Part shown: positions 63,732 to 64,000 of the stretch, one piece after another
How the letters are laid out: each line of letters starts with the position of its first letter
How positions within the stretch are numbered: position 1 is the first letter of the stretch
Assembly (NCBI GenBank): GCA_022432975.1
Contig: CM039511.1
Coordinates: 24,123,653-24,187,652 of the forward strand
Length of the DNA: 64,000 bases
Direction: 5' to 3'
Source of the DNA: Begonia masoniana
Taxonomy: Eukaryota > Streptophyta > Magnoliopsida > Cucurbitales > Begoniaceae
The notes under the pieces: model-generated
What the model saw: the letters and a program-made list of their open reading frames with translations, nothing else
Database searches by the model: none
What the model was told of the DNA's origin: nothing
Translations under genes and position numbers: made by a program

Positions 63732-64000
63732 CACTCTACATCTACCGGTCACTGGACGATGAAATAACACTTATATCATCCGGTAACTTAAATACACTTC
63801 ATCTGCCGATCACTAGACGACAAAATAGCACTTTCATCATCCGATAGGCATAACCTTCACTGATTTCAACTTCAATGACATAACATTAATACTAATGAAA
63901 ATCAGTAACTCACCCAGTATTCATTATAGCGGAAGACTTCAGCAAACAACCGTTCAATACTCCTTAAAATTATTTCCAGATTCAGTGGTCAACAGACAAC
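63732..64000 (-). repeat. Gypsy-4 LTR, right part, to window end
   Basis: Continues the gypsy LTR interrupted at 49159: CATCTACCGGTCACTGGACGA, CATCTGCCGATCACTAGACGA, then sequence parallel to the gypsy-1 LTR (GCGGAAGACTTCAGCAAAC, CCTTAAAAT). It runs off the window. Confidence 0.82.

Overview
This window is plant nuclear DNA, most likely from a flowering plant with a large repeat-rich genome. The signs are GT-AG introns in a host gene, Ty3/gypsy chromoviruses and Ty1/copia elements all primed by initiator-Met tRNA (PBS beginning TGGTATCAGAGC), a SIRE-like copia element with an envelope-like ORF, and very long simple repeats. I cannot name the species. No bacterial, organellar, rRNA, tRNA or CRISPR features were seen.

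Layout. 1-3741: truncated Ty3/gypsy element on the minus strand (gypsy-0: protease, gag, leader, LTR). 3742-4602: unassigned. 4603-7776: a solo LTR (TSD ATGAC) that itself carries a nested solo LTR (TSD TTCAC). 7842-40194: short-LTR copia element on the plus strand (copia C), split by about 31 kb of nested insertions: remnants of a minus-strand SIRE-like copia (copia A), which carries full-length gypsy-1 (8399-20444, TSD GTTCT, with a solo LTR in its RT gene, TSD ATATC) and full-length gypsy-2 (21348-30646, TSD TATTT), then two truncated gypsy LTRs (35650-39435). 40195-41050: duplicated promoter segment with a 492-bp GA array. 41183-44910: the only convincing host gene, a nine-exon TVP38/TMEM64 (VTT/DedA) membrane-protein gene. 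44911-46941: AT-rich intergenic DNA. 46942-48579: plus-strand gypsy LTR fragment ending in a 501-bp poly-T tract. 48581-64000: a gypsy LTR (gypsy-4) interrupted by a 14.6-kb SIRE-like copia (copia B, 49160-63731, TSD CACTC) with gag, pol and an envelope-like ORF.

What stands out. (1) Most gypsy LTRs here, in either orientation, share an exon/intron-like leader in the element sense: intron 1, a micro-exon that is 45 nt in most families, and a roughly 490-620 nt intron 2. The internal leader between PBS and gag adds a 61-68 nt GT-AG intron. (2) The two ends of intron 2 are joined by a complementary helix of 9-14 pairs, next to two small hairpins. The arms differ in sequence between LTR families but stay complementary, and three deviations are A.C on the plus strand, which read as G.U in element-sense RNA. 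This looks like a conserved RNA structure that brings the splice sites together, and I regard it as the best candidate for something undescribed. (3) The U3 parts of the SIRE-like LTRs carry hugely expanded minisatellites (26, 34 and 47 bp units), and their core motifs also occur, inverted, in the unrelated gypsy LTRs. (4) Several arrays are extreme and very pure (TA 1024 bp, TTC 1000 bp, T 501 bp, GA 492 bp, 81.7 copies of a 47-mer) and may be real expansions or assembly effects.

The elements are all decayed to some degree. Gypsy-1 has in-frame stops, gypsy-2 has a non-coding interior between very similar LTRs, and copia B has frameshifts and a lost 3' end. None looks autonomous.
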